Source of the DNA: CAYMKL01 sp964390805
GTDB taxonomy: Bacteria; Chloroflexota; Anaerolineae; VGOG01
Direction: 5' to 3'
Length of the DNA: 41,683 nucleotides
NCBI GenBank assembly: GCA_964390805.1
Contig: CAYMKL010000053.1
Coordinates: 1 to 41,683, forward strand
The notes under the pieces were generated by a model. That model was not told the DNA's origin, made no database searches, and worked only from the letters and a program-made list of their open reading frames with translations. The stretch's first letter is position 1; every line of letters begins with the position of its first letter. A program made the translations under genes and the position numbers. Below are positions 1-8,700 of the stretch, one piece after another.

Positions 1-839
1 CGGCTGTCACGGCTCAAGTGGCGGTCGCGGCCTAAAAACCTACCCTTGAAAGGGGTTGGGGTGGGGGTGGGAGTCCGTAGACCAGAATGAGTCGAGTTCA
101 CAGGGAATCTTGTCCGTTTGTGAGGACCCACCCTCCCCCAGCCCCTCCCTGGGAGGGAGGGGGGAATGTTCGCCGTGCTGGTTACATCTTGACAACTGAT
201 CTCTGTGGGGACGATGATGGGATTATCCTCTGGATAAGGCGGTTCTAACTTGGCCGCCCTTTCCGGGCCCAGTGTCTCGATAAGGCCGGCCCGCAGCAAC
301 TCGCTCTCCCAGTTGCACGAGAGGGTCCAGCCCATGAATCTGGCAAAGGCAGCAGTGTCCAGGGGGCTCCAAGGTTTGGGCCTGTACCACAGCAAAGTGA
401 ACTCCAGGGGCAGGCGGGAGCGGTGGGTTTCAATGAAGCGATTCACCCCCTGGGAGTAGGCTTCCAGATGACGGCGTGTCTGTTGATCCAGCAGGGCCAA
501 ATCGGCCTGGGCTGCCCGCCGGAAGCCGACGATGCGAGCGAAGCGATCCACCTCCAGGGCCATCCCCCCGACGATTTCGGCCAGCGTGCCGCTGGCCAGG
601 CGGCGGTGGAACTCCATCTGCCACAGTCGGTCCTGGGCGTGCACGTAGCCCTGAGCGAAGAAGAGATCCTCTTCGCTCTCAGCGTAGATGTGAGGGATGC
701 CCCAGCGATCCCGTATCACCTCCACCTGCCCCTTGAGACCCTTTACTCGCACGGTGCCGTCAATCTTGGGCAGAGGGCGATAGATGAGCCAGTAGGTGAT
801 GATGGCGATGAGGGTGGAAACGAGAATGATGGTTGGCAT
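1..839 (-). CDS. Penicillin acylase (penicillin amidase) family protein, partial at window edge
   Basis: Reading down from an ATG at 839 gives an open frame with no stop to base 1, so the gene continues beyond the window. The product starts with one hydrophobic segment (residues 3-17), probably a signal or anchor. It then shows the N-terminal signature of the Ntn-hydrolase penicillin acylase family: VEVIRDRWGIPHIYAES, followed by FAQGYVHAQDRLWQMEFHRR and then GTLAEIVG. Family members are made as precursors and cut to expose a catalytic Ser at the start of the beta chain; that Ser lies outside the window. They hydrolyse amides such as beta-lactam side chains or acyl-homoserine lactones, and the substrate here cannot be told. 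From about residue 210 the sequence becomes a Pro/Gly/Arg-rich stretch encoded by a G/C-rich inverted repeat (51-165) and stops resembling the family, so the gene may be interrupted. It lies 78 bases after the lactate permease gene. Identity is secure; intactness is not. Confidence 0.8.
   Translation of the reverse strand, partial: MPTIILVSTLIAIITYWLIYRPLPKIDGTVRVKGLKGQVEVIRDRWGIPHIYAESEEDLFFAQGYVHAQDRLWQMEFHRRLASGTLAEIVGGMALEVDRFARIVGFRRAAQADLALLDQQTRRHLEAYSQGVNRFIETHRSRLPLEFTLLWYRPKPWSPLDTAAFARFMGWTLSCNWESELLRAGLIETLGPERAAKLEPPYPEDNPIIVPTEISCQDVTSTANIPPSLPGRGWGRVGPHKRTRFPVNSTHSGLRTPTPTPTPFKGRFLGRDRHLSRDS
51..165. repeat. G/C-tract inverted repeat inside the penicillin acylase frame
   Basis: A G-rich tract at 51-71 is nearly the reverse complement of a C-rich tract at 127-146. 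It is followed by the small palindrome CCCTCCCTGGGAGGGAGG at 144-161. The arms are about 20 bases and the whole unit about 115 bases. It keeps the penicillin-acylase frame open but encodes sequence unlike that family. It looks like a short mobile or dispersed repeat inserted into the gene. Confidence 0.55.
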
Positions 840-857
840 GGGAACCGCATCTTTCAG

Positions 858-921
858 TAAAACGTAAAACGTGAAACGTCAACGGATCCTTACGTTTGAC
901 GTTTGACGTTTGACGCATCAC
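858..921. repeat. AAACGT-type short tandem repeat at the end of the lactate permease gene
   Basis: The region consists of reiterated AACGT/ACGTTTGAC units, with AAAACGTAAAACGTGAAACG on one side and a triple TACGTTTGACGTTTGACG on the other, separated by CAACGGATCC. The reverse strand includes ACGTGATGCGTCAAACGTC, which closely matches a segment at 6957-6975 inside the glycosyltransferase gene, so the two are copies of one dispersed family. The TGA stop codon of the permease (918-920) lies inside this repeat. Confidence 0.7.
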
Positions 922-2522
922 GTCCTGATGACCAACCAGGCGACCACGCCGACACAAACGGCGATCACGAGGCCAGGGAGCAGCGTCTTCTTCAGAACCT
1001 CCCCTTCGCGCCCGGCCAGGCCGGCGGTGCTGCAGCCCACGATGATCTTGGCCGGAGCCAGCATGGAGCCCAACGAGCCGCCCGTGGTCTGAGCAGCGAG
1101 GATGACGAACACGCTGATCCCGATGAGCTCGGCAGCCTGTTTCTGCAAGGGGGCGAAGATGACGTTGGAGTTGGTGTTGGAGCCGGTCATGAAAGCGCCC
1201 AGCACCCCAATGAGGGGCGAGAAGAAGGGAAAGGCCGTTCCCACGCTCCGGCTGATGCCCTGGGCCAGATAATAGGTCATGCCGCTGTGATCCATGACCA
1301 GGGCCATGCCCACCAGGGAGGCGATGCCGATGCTGGAGCGCACAGCGCTCCGCAACGTGTTGCTCGTGATTCTCCGCAGGACTCCTCCAGTGTAATGTCC
1401 GGTGCGCCGATAGAGAAGGTAGCCGATGATAGAACTGTAGGCCAGCAAGGCCCCAGCGTGGCCAAAGATACTGATGGTTCGCCCTGTTCCGGCTTGTGTT
1501 ATCCAGCCATAGGCCGTGCGGAGCTCCGGAAACCGAATCCTGATCACTAAGCTGTTGAGAAGCTCGTGGAGAGGGCCATAAAGCTCCGCCGCCGTGACCA
1601 GCACGATGAGGAGCAGGTAGGGCGCCAGGGCCAGGGGCAACCCCAGTCGCCCTTCGGCATGAGCCGCCGTAGACGTTGCCGAAGCGGAGCAGAACTTCCC
1701 ACCCAGAGTTGGGGGGGACCGAGGGGGGGCGCGGTAGAGGGGCAATCGAGTCACCCCTGTCCCTACCAGCAGGCCAACCATGCCAGCCACGAAGCCGGCC
1801 AGATTCCAAAGACCGTTGGTCGCCAGCAGATACTGAGTCCCGCTCATCAGAGCACCCATGATCAGGATGGCCGGCAGGCCATGCCAAAGGGCCTTGAAAC
1901 CATTGTGAGCATGGGCAGCAGCCAGGCCGCAGCCGAAACAGGACAGCCCCAGAAAGAGAGCCGACCAGGGAGCTAACTCCTGGCCGCCCAGTCCAGTGGC
2001 AGCGATGAGGGCCTGAAAAGACGAGGCGATGTCGCCGAAAGTAACCGACCAGGAATGGCCGATGGCTGTAGCCACCACAGCGGTCACTGGCTCGAAGCCC
2101 ATGCCAATGAGCAGAGGCGCTACCACCGCGATGGGGACACCGAATCCAGCCACCCCCTGCAGAAAGGCACTGAATACCCAGCTCAGGATCAAGAGCTGCA
2201 TCACCCGGTCGCCGGTGAGGCGAGAGATGGCACGGCCTATGACGGTGATGGCCCCCGCTTCGTTCACCACGTTGTACAGCACCAGAGCCATCCAGATGAT
2301 GTACAGGACGTAGGCGGTGAGCAGCAAACCCTTGAGCTGGGAATAGGCCAGCAGCCCGGGTGTAGCGCCGAAAAAGGCCAGGCACACAACGACAGCCGTG
2401 AGCCAGCCTACTGGGCCGGCTTTGGATCCGCCCCAGCGAAAGCCGATCATCAGGATCAGCACCACGATGATTGGGGATAGGGCTAGAAGCCAGTAGAGAA
2501 TGTTGAAAGGTAGAGTGTGCAT
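918..2522 (-). CDS. lctP: L-lactate permease family transporter (LctP/LldP)
   Basis: The 534-residue product is a polytopic membrane protein of the usual length for the LctP/GlcA family, which takes up lactate or glycolate, probably with a cation. It is hydrophobic throughout, with about 12-14 predicted membrane segments. Family-like stretches include QGVAGFGVPIAVVAPLLIG, TAIGHSWSVTFGDIASSF and FMTGSNTNSNVIFAPLQKQA. The ATG at 2522 is preceded by a GAGG about 14 bases upstream. The gene sits between a small Mth938-domain gene and the penicillin-acylase gene, and two strong hairpins (2541-2593) lie just upstream of its start. The stop codon falls within a dispersed repeat, so the last few residues may have been altered by that repeat. 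Given the methylmalonyl-CoA decarboxylase genes nearby, lactate uptake for propionate-type fermentation is a reasonable inference. Confidence 0.93.
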   Translation of the reverse strand: MHTLPFNILYWLLALSPIIVVLILMIGFRWGGSKAGPVGWLTAVVVCLAFFGATPGLLAYSQLKGLLLTAYVLYIIWMALVLYNVVNEAGAITVIGRAISRLTGDRVMQLLILSWVFSAFLQGVAGFGVPIAVVAPLLIGMGFEPVTAVVATAIGHSWSVTFGDIASSFQALIAATGLGGQELAPWSALFLGLSCFGCGLAAAHAHNGFKALWHGLPAILIMGALMSGTQYLLATNGLWNLAGFVAGMVGLLVGTGVTRLPLYRAPPRSPPTLGGKFCSASATSTAAHAEGRLGLPLALAPYLLLIVLVTAAELYGPLHELLNSLVIRIRFPELRTAYGWITQAGTGRTISIFGHAGALLAYSSIIGYLLYRRTGHYTGGVLRRITSNTLRSAVRSSIGIASLVGMALVMDHSGMTYYLAQGISRSVGTAFPFFSPLIGVLGAFMTGSNTNSNVIFAPLQKQAAELIGISVFVILAAQTTGGSLGSMLAPAKIIVGCSTAGLAGREGEVLKKTLLPGLVIAVCVGVVAWLVIRT

Positions 2523-2540
2523 TGGGATAACATCCTCGCT

Positions 2541-2566
2541 TGGCCTGGATCGTCAGATCCAGGCCA
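2541..2566. other. Hairpin with 10-bp perfect stem upstream of the lactate permease
   Basis: TGGCCTGGAT (2541-2550) and ATCCAGGCCA (2557-2566) are perfect reverse complements around a 6-base loop. It lies 18 bases before the permease ATG on the minus strand. No T-run follows, so a simple intrinsic terminator is unlikely; an intercistronic mRNA structure or repeat remnant fits better. Confidence 0.7.
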
Positions 2567-2567
2567 G

Positions 2568-2593
2568 CCCGCCGGATTTGGCAATCCGGCGGG
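2568..2593. other. Hairpin with 11-bp perfect stem, adjacent to the previous one
   Basis: CCCGCCGGATT (2568-2578) pairs perfectly with AATCCGGCGGG (2583-2593) around a TGGC loop. It sits between the stop of the Mth938-domain gene (2610) and the second hairpin. With its neighbour it fills almost the whole 87-base gap. No T-tract follows on either strand. Confidence 0.7.
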
Positions 2594-2609
2594 AGCAGTT
2601 GGGATACGA

Positions 2610-3011
2610 TTAGCAGGTCGAGTGAATAATCGCGGCCACTCTTTTCCCTTCGCCCCTCAGCTCGTTGTAACGTCTCACGGCCTGGGGCGTGGGCAGGATT
2701 TCAACATCAGGCAGCGCCGCAATCTCCTCCTCAACCTGCACCATGTTGTCGTAGCCGATGCCGATGATCAGCACGTCCGGCCTTTCCCTGAGCAGTGGCT
2801 CAATCTCAGCGAAGCCGACAAAATGCGCCTTGCTCCCTCTCAACGAAGGCAACCCATTAGCGTGGATGACCACGTCTACGGCAGGAAAGGGAATCGCGCT
2901 GTAGACCAGCAACCCAAAGCGGCAAAACCCGAACCTGCCAATGGGGTTGAACCCAATCCAGGCCGTGATCAGAACCACGATCACGGTAACAACAACGATG
3001 GCCTTTTTCAT
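2610..3011 (-). CDS. Membrane-anchored Mth938-like (NDUFAF3/DUF498) domain protein
   Basis: The 133-residue protein has one N-terminal membrane segment (about residues 4-20) followed by a small alpha/beta domain. The segments PDVLIIGIGYDNMVQVEEEI and LPTPQAVRRYNELRGEGKRV and the ending AAIIHSTC match the pattern of the Mth938/NDUFAF3 family (DUF498). In that family a conserved GxG strand is followed by PT..A...YN and a terminal H-x-TC. Eukaryotic relatives help assemble respiratory complex I; the bacterial role is unknown, and the membrane anchor is unusual for the family. The start ATG at 3011 lies 24 bases after the MATE gene, so the two are probably co-transcribed. The family call is fairly sure; function is not assigned. 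Confidence 0.72.
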   Translation of the reverse strand: MKKAIVVVTVIVVLITAWIGFNPIGRFGFCRFGLLVYSAIPFPAVDVVIHANGLPSLRGSKAHFVGFAEIEPLLRERPDVLIIGIGYDNMVQVEEEIAALPDVEILPTPQAVRRYNELRGEGKRVAAIIHSTC

Positions 3012-3035
3012 CTTTCTATTTCTAACCCTCCGCTC

Positions 3036-4460
3036 CTACACTTCCGCTAGTTTCCAGCGCCCACCCCGGAAGCGCAGGAAGAAGATCGTCCCGCGCACCA
3101 TTTGGTCCATGCACATGCCCAGCCAGGCGCCGCTGAGTCCCATGCCCAGCGCGAAGGTCAGCAAGCTCGCCACGGGCACCCGGATGCTCCAGACGCTTGC
3201 ACCGGTGACGTACATGGGGAACCGGGTATCTCCCGCGCCGCGCAGGTTGCCGGCGAAAACCATCGTGCCCGCCAGGAATGGCTGGATGAACCCGACCATG
3301 CGCAACGGCGTCACGGCCGTCTGGACGACCATCGGGTCATCGGTAAACAGCCTGATAAGTGGCTGAGGGAACAGGATGAAGACCAGTCCCATCACTGCCA
3401 TCAGAGCGGCTGCCATTTGATAGGTGAGGTAGCCGCTCCGCTCGGCCCGTCTGGGGTCACGAGCACCCAGGCCCTGGCCGACCAACGTCGTTCCTGCCAC
3501 AGCAAAGCCGAAGCCAGGCATATACGAAAGCGACTCGGCCCGCAGCGCCACAGTATGGGCTGCCACGGCCACCGTACCTAGACTCGCGACCACCCGCACA
3601 AAGGCCATCATACCCAGGCGCATGATCACCCGCTCGCCCCCCGTGGGCAGGCCGACCCGCAGGACTCGCCTGATGATCCCAAAGTCTACTCGCCAATGCC
3701 TCAGATCCAATCTCAGGCCGGAGCGACCTTTGAGCAGGATGCCGACCACCAGCAGGCCTCCCGCCGCAGATCCCACGGTAGCCCCCAGGGCTGATCCTGC
3801 CACGCCCAGCTTGGGCAGTCCGAACGGCCCGTTGATGGCTGTCCAGGCCACGGCGACGTTCAGCACGTTGACGACAGCCATGATCTCCATCGCTGTGCGC
3901 GTGTCGCCCGCGCCGCGCAGACAGGCGTTGCCAACGTACATCACCGCCGACAGCGCAAAGACGCTCGATGCGATGCGCAGGTAGGTCGCACCCTGCGCCA
4001 ACACCTCCGGCTCAGCGCCCAGCAGGGCCAAAGCCGGCTCGGCGAACAACTGGGCCAGCGCCGTCGCCGCCAGGCCGATGCACAGACCCACCAGCACCGA
4101 TTGGCGGACTGTCCGGTTGGCGGTGTCCCAGTCTTTGCCCCCCACTGACCGCGCCACCAGCGCAGTTGAGCCGGTGGAGACGGCGGTAAAGAGGGTAACA
4201 GCCATAAATGTCCATTGCGTGGCCAGGCTCACCGCTGCCAGCGCCGACGCGCCCAGATGGCCCACCAGCATGGTGTCAACGATGCTCACCGTCATGCTCA
4301 ACAGTTGCTCGCCCGCGGCTGGCAGCGCCAGTTTGAGCACTTCTTTGCGAAGCCCCTTTTCGTCAGATACCCGATTCATACGTATCCCGCGTATCTGTCG
4401 AACCCGCAGTTTTGCACGAGCAACAAGAGCTGTTAAGCCAGTTGTGTTCCTTCCACTCAT
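3036..4460 (-). CDS. MATE family efflux transporter
   Basis: The product is a 12-helix MATE (multi-antimicrobial extrusion) protein, which exports drugs or metabolites in exchange for Na+ or H+. Both halves carry related features: LALPAAGEQLLSMTVSIVD and MLVGHLGASALAAVSLATQW near the start, the repeated motif CLRGAGDTRTAM in the first half and NLRGAGDTRFPMYV in the second, and VGQGLGARDPRRAERSGY between. This two-fold repeat is typical of the family. The first ATG (4460) gives 474 residues with a basic leader. An internal ATG at 4379 (residue 28, MNRVSDEKGL) would give 447 residues and better matches usual MATE N-termini, so the true start is uncertain. It is separated by 45 bases from the M20 hydrolase gene and is followed after 24 bases by the Mth938-domain gene. 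The cargo is unknown. Confidence 0.92.
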   Translation of the reverse strand: MSGRNTTGLTALVARAKLRVRQIRGIRMNRVSDEKGLRKEVLKLALPAAGEQLLSMTVSIVDTMLVGHLGASALAAVSLATQWTFMAVTLFTAVSTGSTALVARSVGGKDWDTANRTVRQSVLVGLCIGLAATALAQLFAEPALALLGAEPEVLAQGATYLRIASSVFALSAVMYVGNACLRGAGDTRTAMEIMAVVNVLNVAVAWTAINGPFGLPKLGVAGSALGATVGSAAGGLLVVGILLKGRSGLRLDLRHWRVDFGIIRRVLRVGLPTGGERVIMRLGMMAFVRVVASLGTVAVAAHTVALRAESLSYMPGFGFAVAGTTLVGQGLGARDPRRAERSGYLTYQMAAALMAVMGLVFILFPQPLIRLFTDDPMVVQTAVTPLRMVGFIQPFLAGTMVFAGNLRGAGDTRFPMYVTGASVWSIRVPVASLLTFALGMGLSGAWLGMCMDQMVRGTIFFLRFRGGRWKLAEV

Positions 4461-4505
4461 TGTCCGTGATTGCCACCTTCCAGGTAGTGAACCCGACTGC
4501 CGACT

Positions 4506-5705
4506 CTATGGGTGCAGATAGTGTGCCAGGGCCTGCGTCATGATGGCTACCCCCAGCGGCAGGGCGTCTTCGTCAAAATCGAAGCGCGGATTGTGATGGG
4601 GGGCGTTCAACCCACGCTCGGCGTTGGCCGCTCCGAGGAAGAAATAGCACCCCGGCACCTCTTGCATGAAGAAGGCCGCGTCCTCGCTGCCCATGGTCCG
4701 CACATCGGAGGCGACGTTCTCCGGCCCAACTACCGCCTCAGCCGCCGCGCGTACCACCTTGGCAACCCCAGCATCGTTGATCACCGCTGGCGTCAGGGAG
4801 ACGATGTCCAGGTCGGCCTCTGCACCACAGGCCGCCGCTACACCCTCGACCACCTCGCGCACTCGCCGCAACACCGTCTCGCGGGTGCTTGGGTCATAGG
4901 TGCGGATGGTGCCGCTCAGGTCAACTTGAGCAGGGATGACGTTGAAGGCCTCACCGCCGTGAAGCGTACTCACCGTCACCACGGCCGTCTCCAGAGGACT
5001 GACGTTGCGACTGACGACACTCTGGAGGGCGGTTACGATCTGTGCCGTGGCGACGATAGGGTCTACCGTCTGGTGGGGCAACGCGCCGTGTCCGCCTGTC
5101 CCCCGCACGGTACAGGTCCACTTCTCGGCGGCTGCCATGATCGCTCCCAACGAGACGCCCACCGTGCCAACCGGCTTTTCGTTCCAGACGTGGGTAGCCA
5201 GGAGGACATCGGGGCGGGGGTTCTCCAGCACGCCCTCCTTCACCATCACGTCGGCCCCATTCATCCCCTCCTCGCCCGGCTGGAAGACCAGTTTCAGCGT
5301 GCCGGCCATCTCGTCCCGGCGCTGCGCCATCAGCGTGGCGACGCCCAGCCCTATGGCCATGTGGCCGTCGTGGCCGCAGGCGTGCATCACCCCCGGATTC
5401 TGCGACGTGTACTCGGCTTGGGTTTCCTCTGTGATGGGCAGCGCATCCATGTCGAAGCGCAACATCACCACCGGGCCCGTCTGCTGCCCTTCGAGCAGCG
5501 CGACCACGCCAGTGGTGGCGACGCCCGTCTGTACCTGGTAACCCAATTCGCGCAGCCGGTCGGCGATCACCCCTGCCGAGCGGTGCTCCTGGAAACCCAG
5601 TTCCGGGTGCGTATGAAAGTCACGACGCCAGGCAACCAGTTGCTCTCGCAGCGCCTCGGCTTCGGCTTTGAAATCCGTCTGATTAGACATATCCCCTCCA
5701 TTCAT
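4506..5705 (-). CDS. M20-family amidohydrolase (N-acyl-amino-acid or hippurate hydrolase type)
   Basis: A 399-residue metallopeptidase-fold amidohydrolase of the M20D group, whose members remove acyl groups from amino acids or act on related amides. Visible motifs include RRDFHTHPELGFQEHRSA near residue 30, the metal-binding MHACGHDGHM, the FQPGEEG carboxylate motif, the dimerisation-domain GTGGHGALPH, and APHHNPRFDFDEDAL near the C-terminus. The ATG at 5705 overlaps the stop of the upstream glycosyltransferase gene as ATGA. A second ATG at 5690 (MSNQTDF) has a strong GGAGGGG just ahead of it and could be the main start, giving 394 residues. It appears cytoplasmic, with no signal peptide. It may work with the neighbouring penicillin-acylase-type gene on amide-linked substrates; that is inference. 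Confidence 0.92.
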   Translation of the reverse strand: MNGGDMSNQTDFKAEAEALREQLVAWRRDFHTHPELGFQEHRSAGVIADRLRELGYQVQTGVATTGVVALLEGQQTGPVVMLRFDMDALPITEETQAEYTSQNPGVMHACGHDGHMAIGLGVATLMAQRRDEMAGTLKLVFQPGEEGMNGADVMVKEGVLENPRPDVLLATHVWNEKPVGTVGVSLGAIMAAAEKWTCTVRGTGGHGALPHQTVDPIVATAQIVTALQSVVSRNVSPLETAVVTVSTLHGGEAFNVIPAQVDLSGTIRTYDPSTRETVLRRVREVVEGVAAACGAEADLDIVSLTPAVINDAGVAKVVRAAAEAVVGPENVASDVRTMGSEDAAFFMQEVPGCYFFLGAANAERGLNAPHHNPRFDFDEDALPLGVAIMTQALAHYLHP

Positions 5706-8700
5706 TCTCTGAATTGAATCTCTATGACCCCCAGCAAGATCCTATCCCCCTGCACCTGCCCCAACTCGTCCAACACTGGCAGGCGTTCACCCGACTGGGG
5801 AAGATACATCCCGACCTCAATGACGTATTGCCCCGGCGGAGCGTCGGGCTTGACGATGATTTCGTACTCGTCCACGACTACCTCCCCTTCGGCCCACAGG
5901 GTGGTGGGGTAGGCGCCTGCCTGGGGAACGTTGTCCTTCTGGCCCCAGATGCGGCTTTCGCCGTCGAGGAGGTGGGTGAAGACGGTGTAGCTCTCCTCCA
6001 TGGCCTTCAAGCCCCGCCAGTGGAGAATCAGGTGCAGGCTATCGCCAGGCTTCGCTAAGGTGCGGTCCAGGTCGTAGCCCAAAAGCTCAACTTTGTTCCC
6101 CAGGTTCACCTCCAGGGGGTGCTGGATGGCGGGGACAACGAACTGGCGCTCCCAGGCTTCGACTCTCAAACGCCCCAACGAAATGGTGGGGAGGCCGCTA
6201 GTGGCGGCCAGCGGCTCCTGAGTGACGCGATGGAGCAGCATCAGCTCCAACTCGTAATCACCGTCGGGCACGTCCTGGCCAATGGTCAGGCCATACCGAT
6301 CCTTGATGATCTCACCTGCTGTCCAGTTGGTGGTGGGGTAGGTGCCGTGTACCGGGCGGTCGGCCCACAGGACCCAAACATCGCCACGTCCTGAGCTTGT
6401 CGAAGGGCCGCCCGCTCCTCGCAACCCGATGACCACGTTGTAGTCTTCGTCCAGGTCCTGCCGCGCCTGCCAATAGAGGGCCAGGTAGATGCTCTCCCCC
6501 GACCGGGCTGTATCACCATCCCTGTCGTAGCCCAGGAAGGCGATTTTGCCGCCCAGGTCCTCTTGCCGCGGATTTTGGATAGCGAGCGATTCAACCGTTG
6601 GCGGCTCTTCGGGCTTGCTCAGCATCGCGGGTCCCAGGGCAATAGTGGTGCCGACGACCTTGCCCCCTTGCCCTGAGCTTGTCGAAGGGTCTTCATCCAG
6701 CCTGGGCAGGCGGCTGTCCAGGGAGGCCGAATAGACGCCCACCAGGGCCTGGTATTCTCCTGGCGGTGCCCCTGGCTCCACGTCAATCTCCTTCCCGTTG
6801 ATGATTATGTCACCTGGAGCCCATTGAGCGGAGGGGTAATCGAAGAAGCCCTCCTCCCCCCATCTGAAGCCCCACTGATCGAGTAGGTGGACGAAGATGC
6901 TGTAGTCGTCGCGGTCGGTGGGTTGGAGGACGAGCCAGTAAAGCGTGAAACGTAAAACGTGATGCGTGAAACGTGAAACTTCGTAGCCCAGGAACTCCAG
7001 GGTGTTGCCGAGGTTGACGGACATGGGGTTTGGGGGTGAGATTTCGGGCAGTTGGTCCGGCTGGAAAAGATGGGCGGTGAAGGCGGGCTCGCCGTCAGGG
7101 CCCAGGGTTTCTTGCACCAGAGCGTCTGGTGGAAAGAATTCCTTCAGCAGGGTTTCGTCGAGTCTAGCCGAGTGGGGGAAAACGTAGAGAGCGCTCTTAT
7201 CGGTTCCTTCAGGAAAGACAACGGTTTGCCCACCCACCAGCCAGTTGATTCTATCGTACGAGCGGGCCAGGAAGGCCATGGTGGGATGGCGGTAGTGGAT
7301 GGATGAGACAAAGATCTCCGTAAGCGAAGCGGCGTCAGCAGTATCCAGTTGGTTGAGATACCTGGCTGCGTCCACCAAGTCGCCGTCGTTGTCGTAGTAA
7401 ACCGGCGCGGCTTTGGCCCAGTGGACGAAGTAGTCTCGGAAGGTGGCGATGCTGCTAAGACCTAGTAGCAGGATCAGGGTAATGGCGGACAGAGCAGTTC
7501 TTGAGATAGCGTTTGGGATCAACCCCGCCAACCAGCGATTAGCTTTCCACAAGCCTTGAGCGGGCAATAGGAAAAGCAAAGGGATGAGGCCGACGGAACG
7601 CAGGGCGCTGGGCACTTCTTTGACGGCCAGGATACTGGGGAGGAGCATCACGGGCAGCCAGACGAGCAGGAGGAAGTGAGACGTTCGCTCCAGATTATCT
7701 CGGCCGCACATCAGCTTGGGTGGTCTCGCCCTTGGGTGTTGCTGTCGTGTCATTGCGAGCGACCGTAGGGAGCGAAGCAATCCCCCGCGTAGTGAGCCGG
7801 AGATTGCTTCGTCGCTTCGCTCCTCGCGATGACAGGCAAACTGCTCATCTGAGCACCACAACCTATAGAGAGACCACCCCAATTTGACCAGGCTAAAAAC
7901 TAGACCAAGCAAGAGGAAAAGCGACAGCGGCCAACTGAAAACAGGCTTGCCCGGCACGTTGAAGCGCCAGAGAGGTTCACCACGCAGGCCGATCATGCCG
8001 AATGCCAGCCGCGCGGACTGGCAGAAGGTGCCCAGCACGTCGCCCTGGTTCAACTCGGGATTGAAGAGCGACAACTGACTGATGCGTATAGAGAAGGCCT
8101 GGGGATGGGTCAGGAAGTAGAAGCCCAGGGGAGCGAAGACAACTATAGCAGGACCAGCAAGAACAGTGATTTGGGAGAGCCGCCGTTTGAAGTTGCCTCT
8201 ATCCAGGACGAGCAGGCACAAGAAAATCAGCAGCAAAACCACAGGGAACACTCTGCTGGCCAAGTAAGTGTAAGCTATTGCTCCAAAGAATAACCCGCTC
8301 AGGGCCAGCCAGCTTCTGCTTCCTCTCCGTAACCCCCGCCACAGGCACCACAGGGTCAAGGTCTGCAAAAGGGGTTGGCTGATAGCTCTGAAGCCATATC
8401 GGCTCAGGGTGACGTGCCAGTACGAAGTAGCTAGCAGGGCCGCGCTGAAGAGGGCCAGCCAGCGCGAGGCTCGGGCTCCTTGATGGGCAAACATTTCCCG
8501 GGCCAGTTGATAGGTGATGAGCACGGTGAGCGTGCCGATCAGGGCTGAGGTTATGCGCAAGGAGAAAACGGAAGCACCGAGGAGGCGCATAGAGGCGCCA
8601 GCTAAGTAGAAGAAGAGCACTTCCTTGCCGGTGTAGGCTTCGATGAACAGGGGGCGGATCTCGCCCCTGGCGATGTCGGAGGCCAGGATGGCATTGGCGG

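Noticed and set aside
760..2385. A 541-codon open frame on the minus strand overlapping the lactate permease
   Set aside because: It is a shifted-frame shadow of the permease gene: the product is Gly/Arg/His/Pro-rich, lacks membrane pattern or known motifs, and ends in translated AAACGT repeat.
4512..5717. A 401-codon plus-strand frame opposite the M20 hydrolase
   Set aside because: It is antisense to a gene with complete catalytic motifs, its product is rich in His, Arg and Gly without a recognisable domain, and high-GC antisense frames are commonly open.
7748..7834. The palindromic element as an RNA gene or CRISPR fragment
   Set aside because: It is a single copy with 12-bp terminal inverted repeats translated in frame. 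There are no regular repeat-spacer units, and the pattern fits a dispersed palindromic repeat.
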